Source of the DNA: Lycorma delicatula
Taxonomy: Eukaryota; Arthropoda; Insecta; Hemiptera; Fulgoridae
Length of the DNA: 64,000 nucleotides
NCBI RefSeq assembly: GCF_047948215.1
Contig: NC_134455.1
Location: 72,565,689 to 72,629,688 of the forward strand
Reading direction: 5' to 3'
A program made the translations under genes and the position numbers. The notes below the pieces were generated by a model, which did not search any database, was not told the origin of the DNA, and saw nothing but the letters and a program-made list of their open reading frames with translations. Shown in pieces: positions 1 through 13,130 of the stretch (position 1 is its first letter; every line of letters starts with the position of its first letter).

Positions 1-707
1 ATTTAAGGGTTTCCATAATTCTGGAACACTCAATATTTATAAATCAAAAAATCCATTTTAGAGAATTTGAGAAAAATTTTCTTATAGTCACAACAAATAA
101 AAATCTGATATTCTATTAAAAAAAAAAAAAAACATTTTTTATTAGATTAGTTCATATTTTTTATTTCAATACTGCTATTTAAATGAATAAAATATTTCAA
201 ACTGCTATTTAGCATTAATTGAATTCATAACATCACGATAAGTGAGTTCAATCAACTGTATAAATTTGTTTACTATTTTTTTTTTTTTAAATTCAATTTA
301 AATTATTGAAGTTGCTTGTATAAATAAGCTAAAATTTTAACTGTTAATATACATAAAGACTTGAAACAAGGAAATTACCATACTTACTGGTCCAGTTGAA
401 GAAATATTAGGTGTCTCGAGCGTAATCTTGAAGTGTTAAATTGTAATGTAACGTTTACGCTCCCTTTAGAGAAGTTTTGTCCCTCCCTTAGGCGTCGCGC
501 CGTATTGTTTTGAAACTGTTTCGGTTAACTATTCAAAGTTAAACTCAATAGAAGTTTGAATGAACTAAAACATCAATTTGTTAATATTTATTTGTGGTAA
601 GCTAAATTAAAATATGTTACTTTATTTAATTTCTTAAAAATTAGATCTATACTTGTATATATTAGTAAAGCAGACCGTAAGATATTTTCTGAATTTAATC
701 CATCCTT

Positions 708-753
<46 letters not shown>

Positions 754-1129
754 TTATTTATTCGTAAGGTATACTCTTCAAAAGTTTCTTAGGATTTTAT
801 TGTTGAATTTGCAGCAGTAGCTTTGCTAAATTCCAAACACTAAATTCTCTCAATGAAGAGTTTTATTTCATGAAATAAAATATTTTATTATTTTTTTTTT
901 TAAATCCAACTATTTTTATTTTCCCAGTTATTTAAGAGAAGTTATGCTAAAAGCGGGTCAAATTTTTCATGACGGAATATTTGCAAACTCCTTAATGTAA
1001 AAAAAGTACTTTGAAAAATTTCGGAAGGACAATACGTAAGTATTGTTCACCTATGTTTTGTTTGCTACCTAGAGAATGAATAAACCGTTTTAAATGAATT
1101 CTGGAACGATGATTTTTTTTATGAGACAT
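1..1129. other. AT-rich non-coding DNA
   Basis: No supported gene or mobile-element protein is visible. The stretch holds A- and T-runs and a TA microsatellite at about 716-751, preceded by a short CA run. A slightly GC-richer patch lies near 410-510 but translates to nothing recognisable. Confidence 0.6.
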
Positions 1130-1850
1130 TGATCCTATTTAATTTTGGTCACTACTCGTGAAGGGGTCAGGGAGATATGAATCTTAAGGTTCCTGTATAT
1201 AAAAATTATATTCAGTGATAATTTTTTTAAATTAATTTCATGCCCTTTAGGTAGCTAAGATACTGTAGTTGTACCTTAAAAAAGTTTAAAAAATCGATAT
1301 ATTTAAATTTATATCGGCTCCCTCACCCCCAATATTGCCCCAATGTATTTCTTTTGGGACTCTTACACCACTACTAGTATGCTTAGAAAGACAAAACAAA
1401 AATTCCGTTAAAATATATACAATAAATAAAAATATAGTTTTTTCTTTTTTTTTTGAAAGGGGGAGAATTTGAAGCAATTTTTTTTTGTAATTTTAAGATA
1501 AACATGTAAAGATGTACTACTATGCTTAATATAGAGGGTTACATTTGCAAAATTTTGAATAAATTGATCCCAAATAAACTAACTATCTATCCCATTCTCT
1601 AGAGGTTTTGATCCCAAACTTTTACCAGAAAATTGCCTGAGTTACACCAGTTTCTATGCTAAATTTCATAAAATCAGTTTATCTTGTCAAAATTGATTAA
1701 ATTCCAGTTACGCCAACATATGCACATACGTACTTACGAATATTAACAATATTACCACCACGTTTTTGCTTTTTGGGGTCCCTGGGTCATGAACTGTGAA
1801 GAAATGCAAAAAACCCATATCCCATTTTTTGACTGATTACCATACTTTCG
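1130..1850 (-). repeat. Dispersed repeat family A, copy 1
   Basis: Read on the minus strand, this segment aligns by eye with 54020-54530 on the plus strand. Shared blocks in the same order include a GGGATAGATAG block, a GGGGTCAA-like block followed by TCAAA/TTTT, GTAACCC then TATTAAGC, and later CTAAGCATA with TAGTAGT and a G-rich stretch. It also carries a tandem of TACGTA/TGTG-type motifs. The ORF of 63 codons at 1286-1477 is part of this repeat and is not a gene. The element class is unknown; there are no visible terminal inverted repeats and no coding domain. Confidence 0.6.
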
Positions 1851-2929
1851 TTCTTGCATTATAGCTCTGGAACTTTGATGCCAAGATAGTAAAAATGAAA
1901 AATAATTTTTTTTTTACTAATATAAACTTATTGGCTCGGATACCAAATAATTCATGGTATTCATAGTATATTAATACTTTTAAAATAATCTACAAAAATT
2001 ATAAATATGAAATAAAAATTTGTTTAATAAATCTTCTTTAAATATTTTATATATATTTATATGATACCACATCAAGAACAACCAGCAGTGAAAACAGACA
2101 AACCATTTATTTATTCGCCGCTATTTTCAAAAAATTGACTTTGAAGGTAGTATGAAAAATGATTTTTTTAAATTTTATTTAAAGCATACATAGAGCTAAA
2201 AAAGGACTGATAAAAATATAAAAATTCTTTCGTACCAGTGGCTATGCAATTTGTTATCCTTTTAACTTAAGAATAAACAAATACAGAAATATATAGATCG
2301 AGGGAGTTGTGTGTACGTCCCTTTACCACAACTAAACCCATGGTAAATATTTCTTGAACCCTTGGTAAATATTTTTTTTATTGCATCCATGCGGAAGATT
2401 TCGCTTTTAAAATAACGCACTCATCCCAAATTTGAACAAATTAAATATTTTATTTAATTACATTTTTCGGAATATATTTATATTTTTATTTTAATTAAAA
2501 TTCATTTTAATTATTCTAATTATTCGTTCATAAAATGGTTAGATTAGATTGCGGAAATCTAACTCCATTAGGAGTTAAAATTAAATAGAAAGGGATGACT
2601 CTATTCTAAACTTACCTTTTAACAATTTAATTATAATGAATACGTGCCTATAGTTTTTCAAGAAAATGTAATCATATATTAAAAAAGAACATTTATTATT
2701 GTGTGTATTAAAGGATTATGTTATGATATTTTAAATAATATAAAATATTAAATAAAATGTTTCTTTAATCTATATTTTTTTGTGACTAAAGCTAAAAGTT
2801 TCTTGGTAATAAAATTCATTTTATAATGAAACAAAATAAATTAGTATGAAATAAATGGATTTTAGTCTTTGTTACAATCGCTTATTAACTTAAAGAAAAG
2901 ACTTCAAATCGTTTAAAAGACTATAATCG

Positions 2930-2994
<65 letters not shown>

Positions 2995-5900
2995 CGAGGA
3001 TATAATGTTTTGTAATATCTACTTTTGAGTTTGCAATTAAATATTTTATCTTTTTGTAACAAAAGAAAGTTTTAATTCTCCTGAGTCTCTGTTTTTATTA
3101 TTATTTTATGTATTTTTATTTTTTTTTGTATTATTTAAAATTGTTCAAAGTTTCAACAGATATTACAGTACTAATAATATCATAGATATTACAGCAGTAA
3201 TGATTTTAAATATTTTATATCAACAAATATTTACGTACAAGATGATTTGGCTTTACTGTACGTCACCTCGTTCAAAAGTATACATTTTTGTCATTTTGGA
3301 ATAGATCGATACAGTGTGTCTCCCTTGACTTCATAAATATTAAGGATACAGAAACTATATAAGATTCATAACCTTGACTGCACTCCAATGCTATTTCATA
3401 ACCCACAGACCACTTCCATCAGAAGGAAATCCAGGAAAAATGGAAGTATGATTAGTGAGAAAGTGATAACTAAATTCTATTCCTGGCAGTAACTAAAAAA
3501 AGTTATTAACCGTTACTATTCAAGGTCGCTTTTTAACTTTTCTGTTTATATTTTTTATCTTGCGTATAAATTCATCTACGACCGTAAATTATAAACACCC
3601 TAATTTTTATCATAATTTAAAGCATACAATTAATACTGAGTTGACTAACGTCATTAAAAGAGAAACTGACAAATTTTAATGATCATGGAAGATACAAAAT
3701 AAATTTTCAGTAAGGTAAAACATATAATACTTAGAGCATATAAATTTTAATATATATGATACAGAAAACATTATCATTATTATATCCAGGAAGCATTTCA
3801 AACAAATCCATCCAGTTTAAAAATTTTTCCCGCATGCCTTCTTTTTTATACCTTATCTTTTCTTTTATTTAATTATTGTTTTAATGCTAATGTTTAATTA
3901 TTAGGCACCGCTCCTACCATTATATTCCAAATTAATAAGCAGTTTCGAAAGCAATTTTTGTATGTGTAGTTAACTGTTAAAAAATATGGAGCTAATATTT
4001 TTGCTTTACATACCTACATAAGTTGTAATATAAACAGTAAAGTTTAGCTACAACCCAAAACAGGACCTTCCATATGTATTTTTGTATTTTTTAACAAAAA
4101 AATACAAAAATAATTTTTGTATTCTAGCTAAATACAAAAATATTTTTAGACTGTTCATGTAATCATGTGAGTGTAAGTGGCAATGTGCCAATTAACTGGG
4201 TTGTATATCTTCGTAACTTAGGAACTTTTGACCTACTGTAGCCTTTATGTTTTAGAATTAATTCTACAATTCTTTCGACTAGGGAAAATTTTTAATAGAT
4301 ACTATGTCTAAAAGCCAGTTAATTTTTTTTATAGTTTCAGAGCTTATTCACAGTCGTTTACATTTACATAAACCTTTAATAAATTGGATCATATCCCAAA
4401 TCATATGATAAGGCGAAACTCCTCAAAAATTACACTCTAAAACAATAAAAACTTTTATGCTAAACACATGCAATTAGCAATTACAAATTACACTTAACAC
4501 CACTACAACAACAGAATGTAAACTTTATATGTGAAAAGTAGAAGTAAAAAAATGATGAACCAGTGAAAAAAAATTTTGTTTTAAAATATTTTCAAACTTA
4601 CTCTAAAAATAATAAAAATGTTAGCTAAGAATGAAACTTTTTCATCGTTCAACACTTGATTAATTTTGTAAACAATGAATGTTACTTTTTGTATAAAAAC
4701 TAATTATATCAGCGTAAAAATAAATCTCTAATACAATTTATACGTATATATATATTTAAAACACTCCCGTCATATTCTGAGCTAATAAAAAAAAAGTATT
4801 TTTGGTTCGAATTGATGGGAAAAATGTTTGTAAAATGATTATGTGTAGTAGAATAATTGAAAATACTCAAAAGAAGATACAACAGTTGAAAAATAATTTG
4901 AATTCATTTAAGAGAGAGAGCGGGTGAGAGAGATATTTAATGAATAGATTTAATTTTTAGCTTAAGGAAATTGTTTTAGAAATCTGGAGAAAAGGAAATT
5001 TATCTTTAGCGAAAAGTCTGGAGGACGTGTATGAAAGGTTCTCTGTTTTGTTTGTTACGTAGTAGGTGATATTTAGAAGTTTAAGATAAATAAAATTCTT
5101 GACACTCATGTTTATCTATAAAAGAGAATGTACGAAGAAGAACAAATAAAAGAACGTAAATTTGTTTAATAGTTATCCTAAGAAAATTTGGCTTATTTTA
5201 AAGTGCTTCTTTAGTCCATGTATTTTTAATTTATTTCTTCTGTATGTCCTGGGAAGGAATATAACTTACATCAGTTAATATATTTGTAAAACTAGTGCAA
5301 GCCATTTGCATATGAAATTATATTGTTGGATCTTTATTGAATGAATATTGAAAAGAAGGAAAAATTCTGCAAATCGACAATCAAAGATCAACAAAACAAA
5401 ATAATAAAAGACTAAATCACACATTTATACACAATCCATACAGATACATATATATATATATATATATATATACGTACTGATCTCTATCATCATGGAAAAT
5501 TTAAACTTTTTGAAGTGAACAAAATTATTTTTAATCTAAGATACTATACCAATAACATTGAGATCCAGACAGGAAGATTATTCTCAGACTACAGGTGGGA
5601 TGGAAGAACTGGAATATTTATGGTTAACATTAAGGTAAAAACATAAGCGTAAGGAAGAAAAGAAGTTTCCATAGGGCAGTCAGATTTTGTATATAGTGTT
5701 GTGGGAGATGTTGACCAAACTGAAGGGACTTATTCATGATATAAAACAAAATAAAAACTTTCAAAAGAACAAATGTGGTTTATCGTGTTTTTTTCAATAG
5801 AAATTATGTCTTAAGAACAGATTAAGATGTTTCAATTAAATTTAGTTTACATGTGCCTAACGACATCTTCTACAAGATAAATAAGTATAATTTACGGCCA

Positions 5901-7559
5901 AAAGAGCGTCAATTTCAGTTGTTTAATGATTAACAACTCCATAAATATGTGTTTCTTTGAATAATCTTTTATCAAATAAAATATTAAAACTTTTATTATG
6001 AACGAAATAATATTTTTCCACATCGGTTTATGAATAGTTTAGATTCATAAAATAATTATTCATTATTTTTTTCATAAAAATAAAAATTTTTTGGCTTTTT
6101 TGACTTGGTAAAATTAGAATATATTATTAATTATTTTTAATTTAATCAGTGATATCCGATATTAGTAGGAGTAAAGACCTAATCCCAAAATAAAATTTAG
6201 AAGTAGGAAATGGAAGAGTCAAAGATAAAAATGCTAAAACAAATGTTAAGGTGATAATAATATATAAAATCAGAAAAAAGAAGATTAGAAGTCGCCGATC
6301 AAGTGGTTAATAAATAAAAGAAAGTTCAGATGAGGAAGATAAAAATGATATCCTTTTTTTCTTGAAAAAAAATTAATAGTGGAAATTTATTTTCATGGCA
6401 AAAAAATAGGGCACAGATATAGAAAGATTTTATAGGGGATGTTGATCCCTCATAGTGCAAGAGACGGCCTGTAAAGAATATAATTAAATCATATATGTCG
6501 GAAATGATAGTAAGTAAACCTTCTCGTAATGAATTATTAGAAAAATAACTTTTTTTTTTACATTTTTGAATATTGTACTAAAATGTACAATTTCCGTAGT
6601 GCGTATGTAATGATTTGATTGTTTTATTATATTTGATAATATTGGTTTTCTTTGAAAACCTGTAATTTTAAAATAGTTGTCAAAGTATTTCAGCCTAAAT
6701 TCGTTCAACGGAAGTGGTCACTGATAAGGCTACAATTCATTTAGTTTAGATTATTTTATTTTAATTTCTATTAGTTCTTATAGAGTTCATCCGTTGTATT
6801 TATATTTCTCTGAGTCACTGTGTTGTTTAGATTTAGATTAAAATTCAAAATTCTGTTATAAATAGTCTAACACAAATAGATTAATCATGAGAATTATAGA
6901 TTGTAGATTTAAGAAATTAACGAAAAGCGACAATAATAAAATATGTACATTTAAAATATATTAATAGATAATATTAATAGACTTAGCCTTTGATATTTTG
7001 TTCTTGATTAATGAGCTTGGAAATATATCAAGTTTTACTCGGATATATTCGAAAGTATTTTCCTCTGCATATCTAAGGTTCTATGAAAAGGTTCATTGAA
7101 CGCTAAGCTATTTTAAGCGATTAGAGACCGGCTTTAAATAGTAAACAAACTGGTGACCTTTTATGAATTTGTTATATAAAACTATTAGATTTACTACATT
7201 CAAGGATTATTCCATTTATCTTAACATTAAATTAAAAAATTCATGATTATGCATTGAAGATTAATTAACGATAAATGTAATGACATTACAGTGAAAATGA
7301 GAATGAATTTGATTAGCAACGATATAAGTGCGGTATTAAATAATTACTATTAATTTAATTTATAGAAATAAAGAACAATAGAAAATGATTAAAGTAATCA
7401 GACACCTAGAGATCACATAAATAAATAAAAAATTGTTATTTAACTTGGGTTTTTTTTTCAGAAAAATGTACAGTTGGCCATTATATTATTTACTCAGTAA
7501 AATACTAACTCATATCTCCTCATGAGTTTTAATGATGTAATCGATTTAATAATGTTATT
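1851..7559. other. AT-rich non-coding DNA with TA microsatellites
   Basis: No conserved coding sequence was recognised on either strand. A long TA array lies at about 2930-2994 and a shorter one at about 5448-5472. A short GA-rich patch (AGAGAGAG) occurs near 4912-4932. The 74-codon frame at 6484-6708 has no recognisable domain and a composition like the surrounding DNA. Confidence 0.6.
2930..2994. repeat. TA dinucleotide microsatellite
   Basis: About 30 TA units in a row, with a single TG interruption near the right end (2981-2982). It is one of the longer TA arrays in the window; others are at 716, 5450, 17078, 23595, 28748, 42717 and 48746. Confidence 0.95.
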
Positions 7560-8045
7560 CTTTTTTTTTAACATGTGTCTTTAACTCTAATTAAACATAA
7601 GTCGTGTGGTATTGGTATAGGTCCCTGGCCATTGTGGCATCCTCGGGAACGAATGGGCTGATGAGGCTGCCAAGAGAGCGGCAATAATTGGCTTCCGAGT
7701 ACAATTGACATGTGAGAGAGACTTCATGAGATCTGTCCGTGTAAAATTGCGGAGTAAGTTCTGGCTACTGAGTCCTCCCACAGTATTACATAACATTCGG
7801 AGAATGTGCTCGAGAAACCTCTTTCCCCAAGCAACAGAAGAGACGAAGTCATCTTAATTCGTCTAAGGATTGGGCACACCAGACTTACCCACGCTCATCT
7901 ATTTGGCTCTCCTGCGAGATCAAATGGTCCGTGCACCATCTGCTCTTTGATTACCCAATATTTGGAGCCATCCGACAAAACTTACACCTGGGTTCAGATA
8001 TGAAATCTCTACTAAACCGGAAATAAAATATAAAACCTCTGTTGC
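7560..8045 (+). pseudogene. LINE ORF2 C-terminal remnant: RNase H and zinc-finger tail (I/Jockey-like)
   Basis: Plus-strand translation around 7621-7680 gives VPGHCGILGNEWADEAAK, the C-terminal signature of the RNase H domain in I- and Jockey-like LINEs (usual form VPSHVGIxGNExAD). After a frameshift near 7850 the reading continues with ILIRLRIGHTRLTHAHL, the conserved segment before the terminal Cys/His motif. Part of that finger is deleted, but CTIC and then FGAIRQNLHLGSDMKSLLN remain. The protein cut DNA-RNA hybrids or bound nucleic acid as part of a retrotransposon polyprotein. At least two frameshifts and a deletion show it is dead. The 69-codon minus-strand ORF and 65-codon plus-strand ORF here are shadows or fragments of this remnant. 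Confidence 0.8.
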
Positions 8046-8875
8046 GATTCCTCTCTTACAGAGGTCTTACTTTCTTCGAAAGTATGACCTCTTACGTCCG
8101 TTTGGGCGCATAGGTTGGAAAGAAATCGAGCACTTGTTAAAAGTTTAAGGAGTGCCCAGCGCAGAGTCTCAATTTTATGCTCTGATGTTTTTAAAACAAC
8201 CTCCTACTAGGCTACCACTGTATTGGAAAAGGCTCTTCCAATCGATTTAGTAGTGAAAGTTCAGGCGGCCATGTGGAAATTGCGAAGAGGCAGGGAGGCC
8301 AAGATATTTGGGTTGCAGTTTCGAGTCGGGCCCGTACCGAAGCGGAACGGTGATCTCAATGCCCGGGCCTAAATTTCGAACAGTTGCTTATCTCTCACCT
8401 GCGGAGGAGGCTTTACAGCTTCGGCATGGAAGCATGACAGCAAGAATGGCACGCCACGACTAAGGAAATATCCTTGTTTAAGTTTATACCGTGTCTGGGG
8501 GGGTGGTATCCCTCTCCTTTGTTTTTAAGGGCAGCGGGGGAGCCCTAGCGCTCTCCAACCATGTAAATTTAAACCAATATTTGTTTCAGTTCCGCCTGGC
8601 AGCTGATGAGCTTTGCGTCTGCGGGAGCTCCAGTTGAACGAATACATGATGTTCGACTGCTCAGCTCTTGGGGAGGCCAGAACTCAGGCCACCCTGTAAC
8701 AAGGAGAAAATTGGCCACTCACAAGCGGCGAGTCAATGTGACGAGAGCCACATTGTCGGACCATGTGGGAGTTCCTAGATACGGTTACTTTGTTCAACCG
8801 ACATCAATAGTTTACCTAAGGAAAAAGACTCCTTCCTCACTGCTGTGGGAAGCTAACCGAGAGATATCGGAGTGA
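8046..8875 (+). pseudogene. R1-clade LINE ORF2 C-terminal remnant
   Basis: Different frames of the plus strand give in order KSLRSAQRRVSILCSDVFKTTS, then a block ending VQAAMWKLRRGREAK, then ELCVCGSSS, and NEYMMFDCSALGEARTQATL. These match in order the region after the reverse transcriptase and the terminal CCHC-type zinc finger of R1-clade LINEs, in which a CxC pair is followed by a distal His/Cys pair; the His position here appears as Met. Several in-frame stops and frameshifts separate the blocks. It starts directly after the I/Jockey-like remnant, so two unrelated LINE 3' parts abut. The 89-codon ORF at 8606-8875 is a shadow frame. The local GC rise from about 8.05 to 9.3 kb fits a transposon origin. 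Confidence 0.75.
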
Positions 8876-9300
8876 TAATCTGGCTACCAGCCAGATTAAG
8901 GCTCCAAGCGCTTTAATGTCGGACAGGTACTTGCTGACGTTCAGCGGCCTAGGCGTGGCAGCGAATTTCAGTCTTTGACGAGATATATTTAATTATTGAT
9001 AGTCATATATGACGGTGTGCACCTACCCGGTGTGCACCTACCCATTTTAGTCATATATGACAAGTGGGCGGTGGAACACGCAGGCGGGTGGTGTATGGTA
9101 GCATGCTTATTCCGCTCACGCTTTTAGGTTAGCTCTAGGAGCTAATTAGGACAGTGGTCGCTAAACTGTTTCGAAGCTCAGTAGCCGTTTGTGGCACAGA
9201 CATTCGGTCTTATGCTTTATAGCGACCGAATGGGGTAGCGGCGGGAGAAATCCCAAGCAAACCAATGAGGCAGCCGTTGATCAAGTGGGTCAATGGGACC
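8876..9300 (+). repeat. Probable 3' UTR of the R1-like remnant, with tandem repeat
   Basis: This GC-richer tail follows the R1-like zinc finger and ends where AT-rich background resumes near 9300. It contains two adjacent copies of GGTGTGCACCTACCC (9014-9028 and 9029-9043) bracketed by the palindrome GTCATATATGAC at 9002-9013 and 9050-9061. No coding domain was found in it. The 81-codon ORF starting at 9189 runs from this tail into AT-rich DNA and is not supported. Confidence 0.5.
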
Positions 9301-10379
9301 TAATTTTTATTAAAAATATTGTTTTTTTTTGCAATTACTCTCTACTACAGTATAATTTTGATGATAAAAAGTCATTTGATCAAGGGGGTGACTGGGATCA
9401 AAAGCGATTTTTTCTGAATTATACTTCTTTTTAGGCGCATAATTTTTAAGAATAAACTGTCATTTAATCAAGAGGGTTAAGTTGAACTCATCTTTTTACT
9501 AAATATTTTGATATTTTGTCGATTGTACTTTTTGATAATTTTACAATTAAAATTGTCATTTTTATTTAAAATCATATAGTGTATTTGGAATTAAAATCTG
9601 ATGATAGAAAATCCGGAAAGTTATGCAACACTTGACGGCTTTTTTCAATGCTATAACGTAGTTAACAGTATTATTAATTTTCCGAAGATTATTGATGATA
9701 ATAATAGTATTTACAGCATATTTATATATAATATTTCTTAATTCATAAAACTTATGTTAACATAAATTTAATGGGAGGTTTATTATTTGTAAATTAGATA
9801 GATACTTTTAATTGATTGTAAAGAAGACACTATTTATTATTCCTCATAATACTTTTGTCTCTTTTATGTGCATGATATTTGATTATATTATCAGCCAGTG
9901 TGGACACATGGTACATTTACAGTTACTCACCAGACTGCGCACAGATGACTTGGCATCTCTGCAGAGTACTGTTGAAATCATGTTACTGTGTTGTTACCTT
10001 GTAACCTGGTATATGTAAATAAATCTGGCCACTGTTACACTTTAGCTTTAAAATCTATTTTTCTCTTTATGCATTGAATTTGTTAATATCGTGCAGTTAT
10101 AATAATATATTCTTAAAAACAATACTCAGAAATAATAAACAAACGAAGCAATTAGTTTAAAAAAAATTAAGAGCTAATAAAGGTGACGGATAACAACAAA
10201 TAATAAAGTTAAATAAATTTAGATAAAAATAATAGTCAAAAAGCAACAAAGACATAATTCTTAGCAGAGAATCAGACTTTCGACTCAGAGCCAACAACTA
10301 GCTTCAAAATATATGTCAAATTACAGTACAAACTTAAAGTTTAAACTATCTTTAACATAATAAACACTGTACCATCCCT
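9301..10379. other. AT-rich non-coding DNA
   Basis: No recognisable coding sequence, repeat pair or RNA gene. The 68-codon frame at 9812-10018 has no domain signature. Confidence 0.55.
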
Positions 10380-12240
10380 CGGTCATACACTCCAATGGTC
10401 ATCCATGCCCTCAAATATCAGTTAGATCCAGTATATGAAACCTCCTCAATCGTCTCATTTTCTCACCACTGTCAGGTAAATTCAGCGCCAGATCATTAAT
10501 ATGCTTGTCCAGCTTTTATATGTATTTCGAGTGATCCTTAGATCTCCTCACGAACACAAGGCACAACAAGTGACCCGTGCACCCCATCGTTCCTAGCGTA
10601 CCATTGAGCTCCTCATACGACTCTGAGCTATTCGTTTTGAAACCGTTGATTTTAACGTTACTATTACAGATAGTCCCCCATACCTGTGCACCGTACTTCA
10701 TATTGATTTCAGTAAAACCTTATAGTGCAACAACTTATTCAACTATTATTAACAACTTATTATTTATTGGGTTAAATGAGGCTCTCTACCCAAGAGCAGG
10801 TACATTAGTGCAAGTTTAGCATTCAGTTGTCCCCTCTTCTCTTTGACGTTATCCTTCCAGGTGAATCAATGATCTAGATATAATCCTGGGTACCGTGCCG
10901 GGTCCGCGTCACAGATGAGATATCGTCCACTTAAACCGAAGGGTAATTTTTCCTGCTCATGTAAATGTCACGTGATTCGATTTGGCAAGATTGACTTTCA
11001 CCCTTTATCTACGCAGCCATTCATTGACAAAGTCGAGTGCTACTTGCAGTTTTCCTGAGGCAAGGCCGGGTTTACCATCTACAGCTAAAATCGCTGCATC
11101 GTCTGCCAAGGACACAACTCTGACACCAGTTTATATCAAATACAAAATCGGACCTAAAATAGAACCCTGCGGAACTCCTGATAGATTGTGTATGCAGGCA
11201 ACACATAAGACTTGTCATATTTGAGTGGAGAAAACACCTATCTAAGTAACATAACATTAGAAAGACCGGTTGAGATAGAATTGTCTTCAGTTTGAAAAGG
11301 AGAAGAAAAACTTAGTCGATTACTTCCTGAACGTTTAGGAAGGCTGCTGAAAAATCCTTCTAGGCATTCACTGATTACAGTAACAATTCTGTGGGTCTAC
11401 TGAATGGACGAATGGCGCCTCTGAAGTCAATATCGTGATCAGGGATGACGTTACCTTTCTGTAAGACCGGCCACACCTTTTGAAGGAACAACCTTTCCAA
11501 GACCTTTGAAAGAATAAGAAGCACATTAATAGTCCTGTATGAAGACACATTATTTGGGGACTTGTTTTAGCTGTAAAACCGTTGTAACCTGCGATTCCTT
11601 CCATTCCGAGGGGAAATATTTGGTTCGAACAATCGCATTAAAAATGTGACGGCAGCATACATAACATTTTACCAATCACCATATCAAATCCTAAGGCCTT
11701 CCTTGAGCTCTTCAATCTGCAATCTCTTGTAATACTCAGCAGCCGTTATGGTCTCATCAGGAAGCATAGAGGAAGCATACGTGGTACCATATATGATTAA
11801 GGAAGGTGGATTCACATTCTCTCTCTGTTCAAGCGGCTTAGCGGTCTCACCAATGCGAATATGTTCAAACTAGTTAGAAAGTGGCCTCCCGTTATCAGGA
11901 AACAGAGAAACAGCATATGACGCCATAGGCAACGTCGACACTACTTAGCGTCGTGCGCTGTCCGGTTGGGAGTTCACGACTTCGCTTTTCCCTTCGCTGC
12001 CCTAGATGTCGCTAACATCATCAACAAGCCGGTCTCTGATTAACTTGTAACGTGTACCCTTCCGGAGGTCTCTGTTCGAAGTACTTATTGGGGCGCTCCC
12101 TTCCTGTTGTTGTTTTGAGGAACAGTCTTTACGAGTGCATTGCCATCGTCCTCACCAACAGCAAACAACTGTTCCATAACAGACTTCGAAATTAAAGTAC
12201 CCGGCTGCCCACTTTGCCACTCAATAAAAAATCCATATAA
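10380..12240 (-). pseudogene. Degenerate Jockey-clade LINE (endonuclease-RT linker and reverse transcriptase)
   Basis: Read on the minus strand, fragments appear in the order of a Jockey-type ORF2. FPSEWKE lies near 11600, ILSKVLERLFLQKVW and NVIPDHDIDF near 11520-11430 (from LxKxxERLLLKR and IPxHQFGF), and CSAAFLNVQEVID near 11330 (first catalytic region, with the Asp seemingly lost). LKTILSQPVF and YLDRCFLHS follow near 11270, then GVPQGSILGPILY near 11170 and SLADDAAILAVDG near 11110 (the xADD catalytic motif). WLRRxRVKVNLAKSNHVTFT follows near 11010. Several frame changes and stops are needed to read through. The element would reverse-transcribe its own RNA at a nicked target; this copy cannot. 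Confidence 0.8.
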
Positions 12241-12775
12241 TTACTGAAAATAAAAATAAAAAACTATCCGTATCACAACGCTAAATATAGCTTCAAACAC
12301 TCACCTTATTTGACGCATCATTATAAATTATTCACTAAATAAACAAAATAGTTTAGTAGCAAACAAATAGCAACCTATCGTCTCATAAAAAAAAGCTGAC
12401 AACGCAGCTATAGGAATTTCCATCACGCGTCTTATTTCTGAAAAAAGGCTTATACACGCAGTTTAATTAAAAATATTTATCATTTTATTTAAATATAATA
12501 TCTTTTTTGTTTATTTAAGTCATTGATTCTACATAAAGCGCGCGCGTATACCATATTTCATTCGCGCGGGTGTGTGGCGTTACTAGAGGCCACTTTAAAT
12601 ACTTTTTTACACTTTAAATATTATTAATTTATTTAATTCTAACGCTCACCTGTGCCGTCACAACATATCAAACGACTGCAGCAGCTGTACGTCAGTGCTA
12701 CACTACCGCTCCTTGTGATGAGAGGTGGTACAATTATTGAGGCAGTGTACCCAGTTAGTTACTAGTTTATTTATA
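12241..12775. other. Non-coding DNA upstream of the minus-strand LINE
   Basis: Mostly AT-rich, with a CG/GCGC-containing patch at about 12540-12600. Part may be the original 5' portion of the LINE remnant, but I recognise no domain. Confidence 0.4.
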
Positions 12776-13130
12776 TCATTTTTGGAGCTGGAGGTGGGAT
12801 ACTGCAACTTTTTTTAAAAATATTTTATATTTAATCGTTAATAAATGTACGTAAGGAAAGTAAGACCTTAATTGAGTGAAATCTCGAGATACTAAAGGTG
12901 ACTTTACAGACTCACCCTTTGACGTTTGAAAATTTAATGGCATCAACGCCCCATATTTAGAAGTAATGTGATCAAGTTTGGTCAAATTCAGTCGTATAGT
13001 TCTGGAGATACAAGGTGATTTAGAGGGCGACACTGAATATACACACGTATATATGAACATCCGGAAACTTTCCGTCCGGTTTTGGGGGTTTTTCGGTTCC
13101 TTAGATGTCAAAACGTAAAGATCCAGTGAA
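12776..13130 (-). repeat. Repeat-like segment with an open 111-codon frame
   Basis: The minus strand has an open frame from 13111 to 12776 with no recognised domain, signal peptide or membrane segment. Its middle part (ACACG/TGTGTATATTC, then a CACCTTGTATCTCCAG-like block and TTTGACCAAACTTG) resembles in layout the plus-strand sequence at 28200-28300 (TGTGTGTCGCACCG, then ACCTTATATCTCAGGA). Such ACCTTxTATCTCxxGA blocks followed by a TTTxACCxAA block look like parts of a dispersed repeat and not like a conserved gene. I cannot name the element. A small real gene is unlikely because nothing supports codon conservation. Confidence 0.4.

Noticed and set aside
12776..13111. 111-codon ORF as a conserved gene
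   Set aside because: No recognisable domain, and its sequence layout resembles dispersed repeat segments elsewhere in the window.
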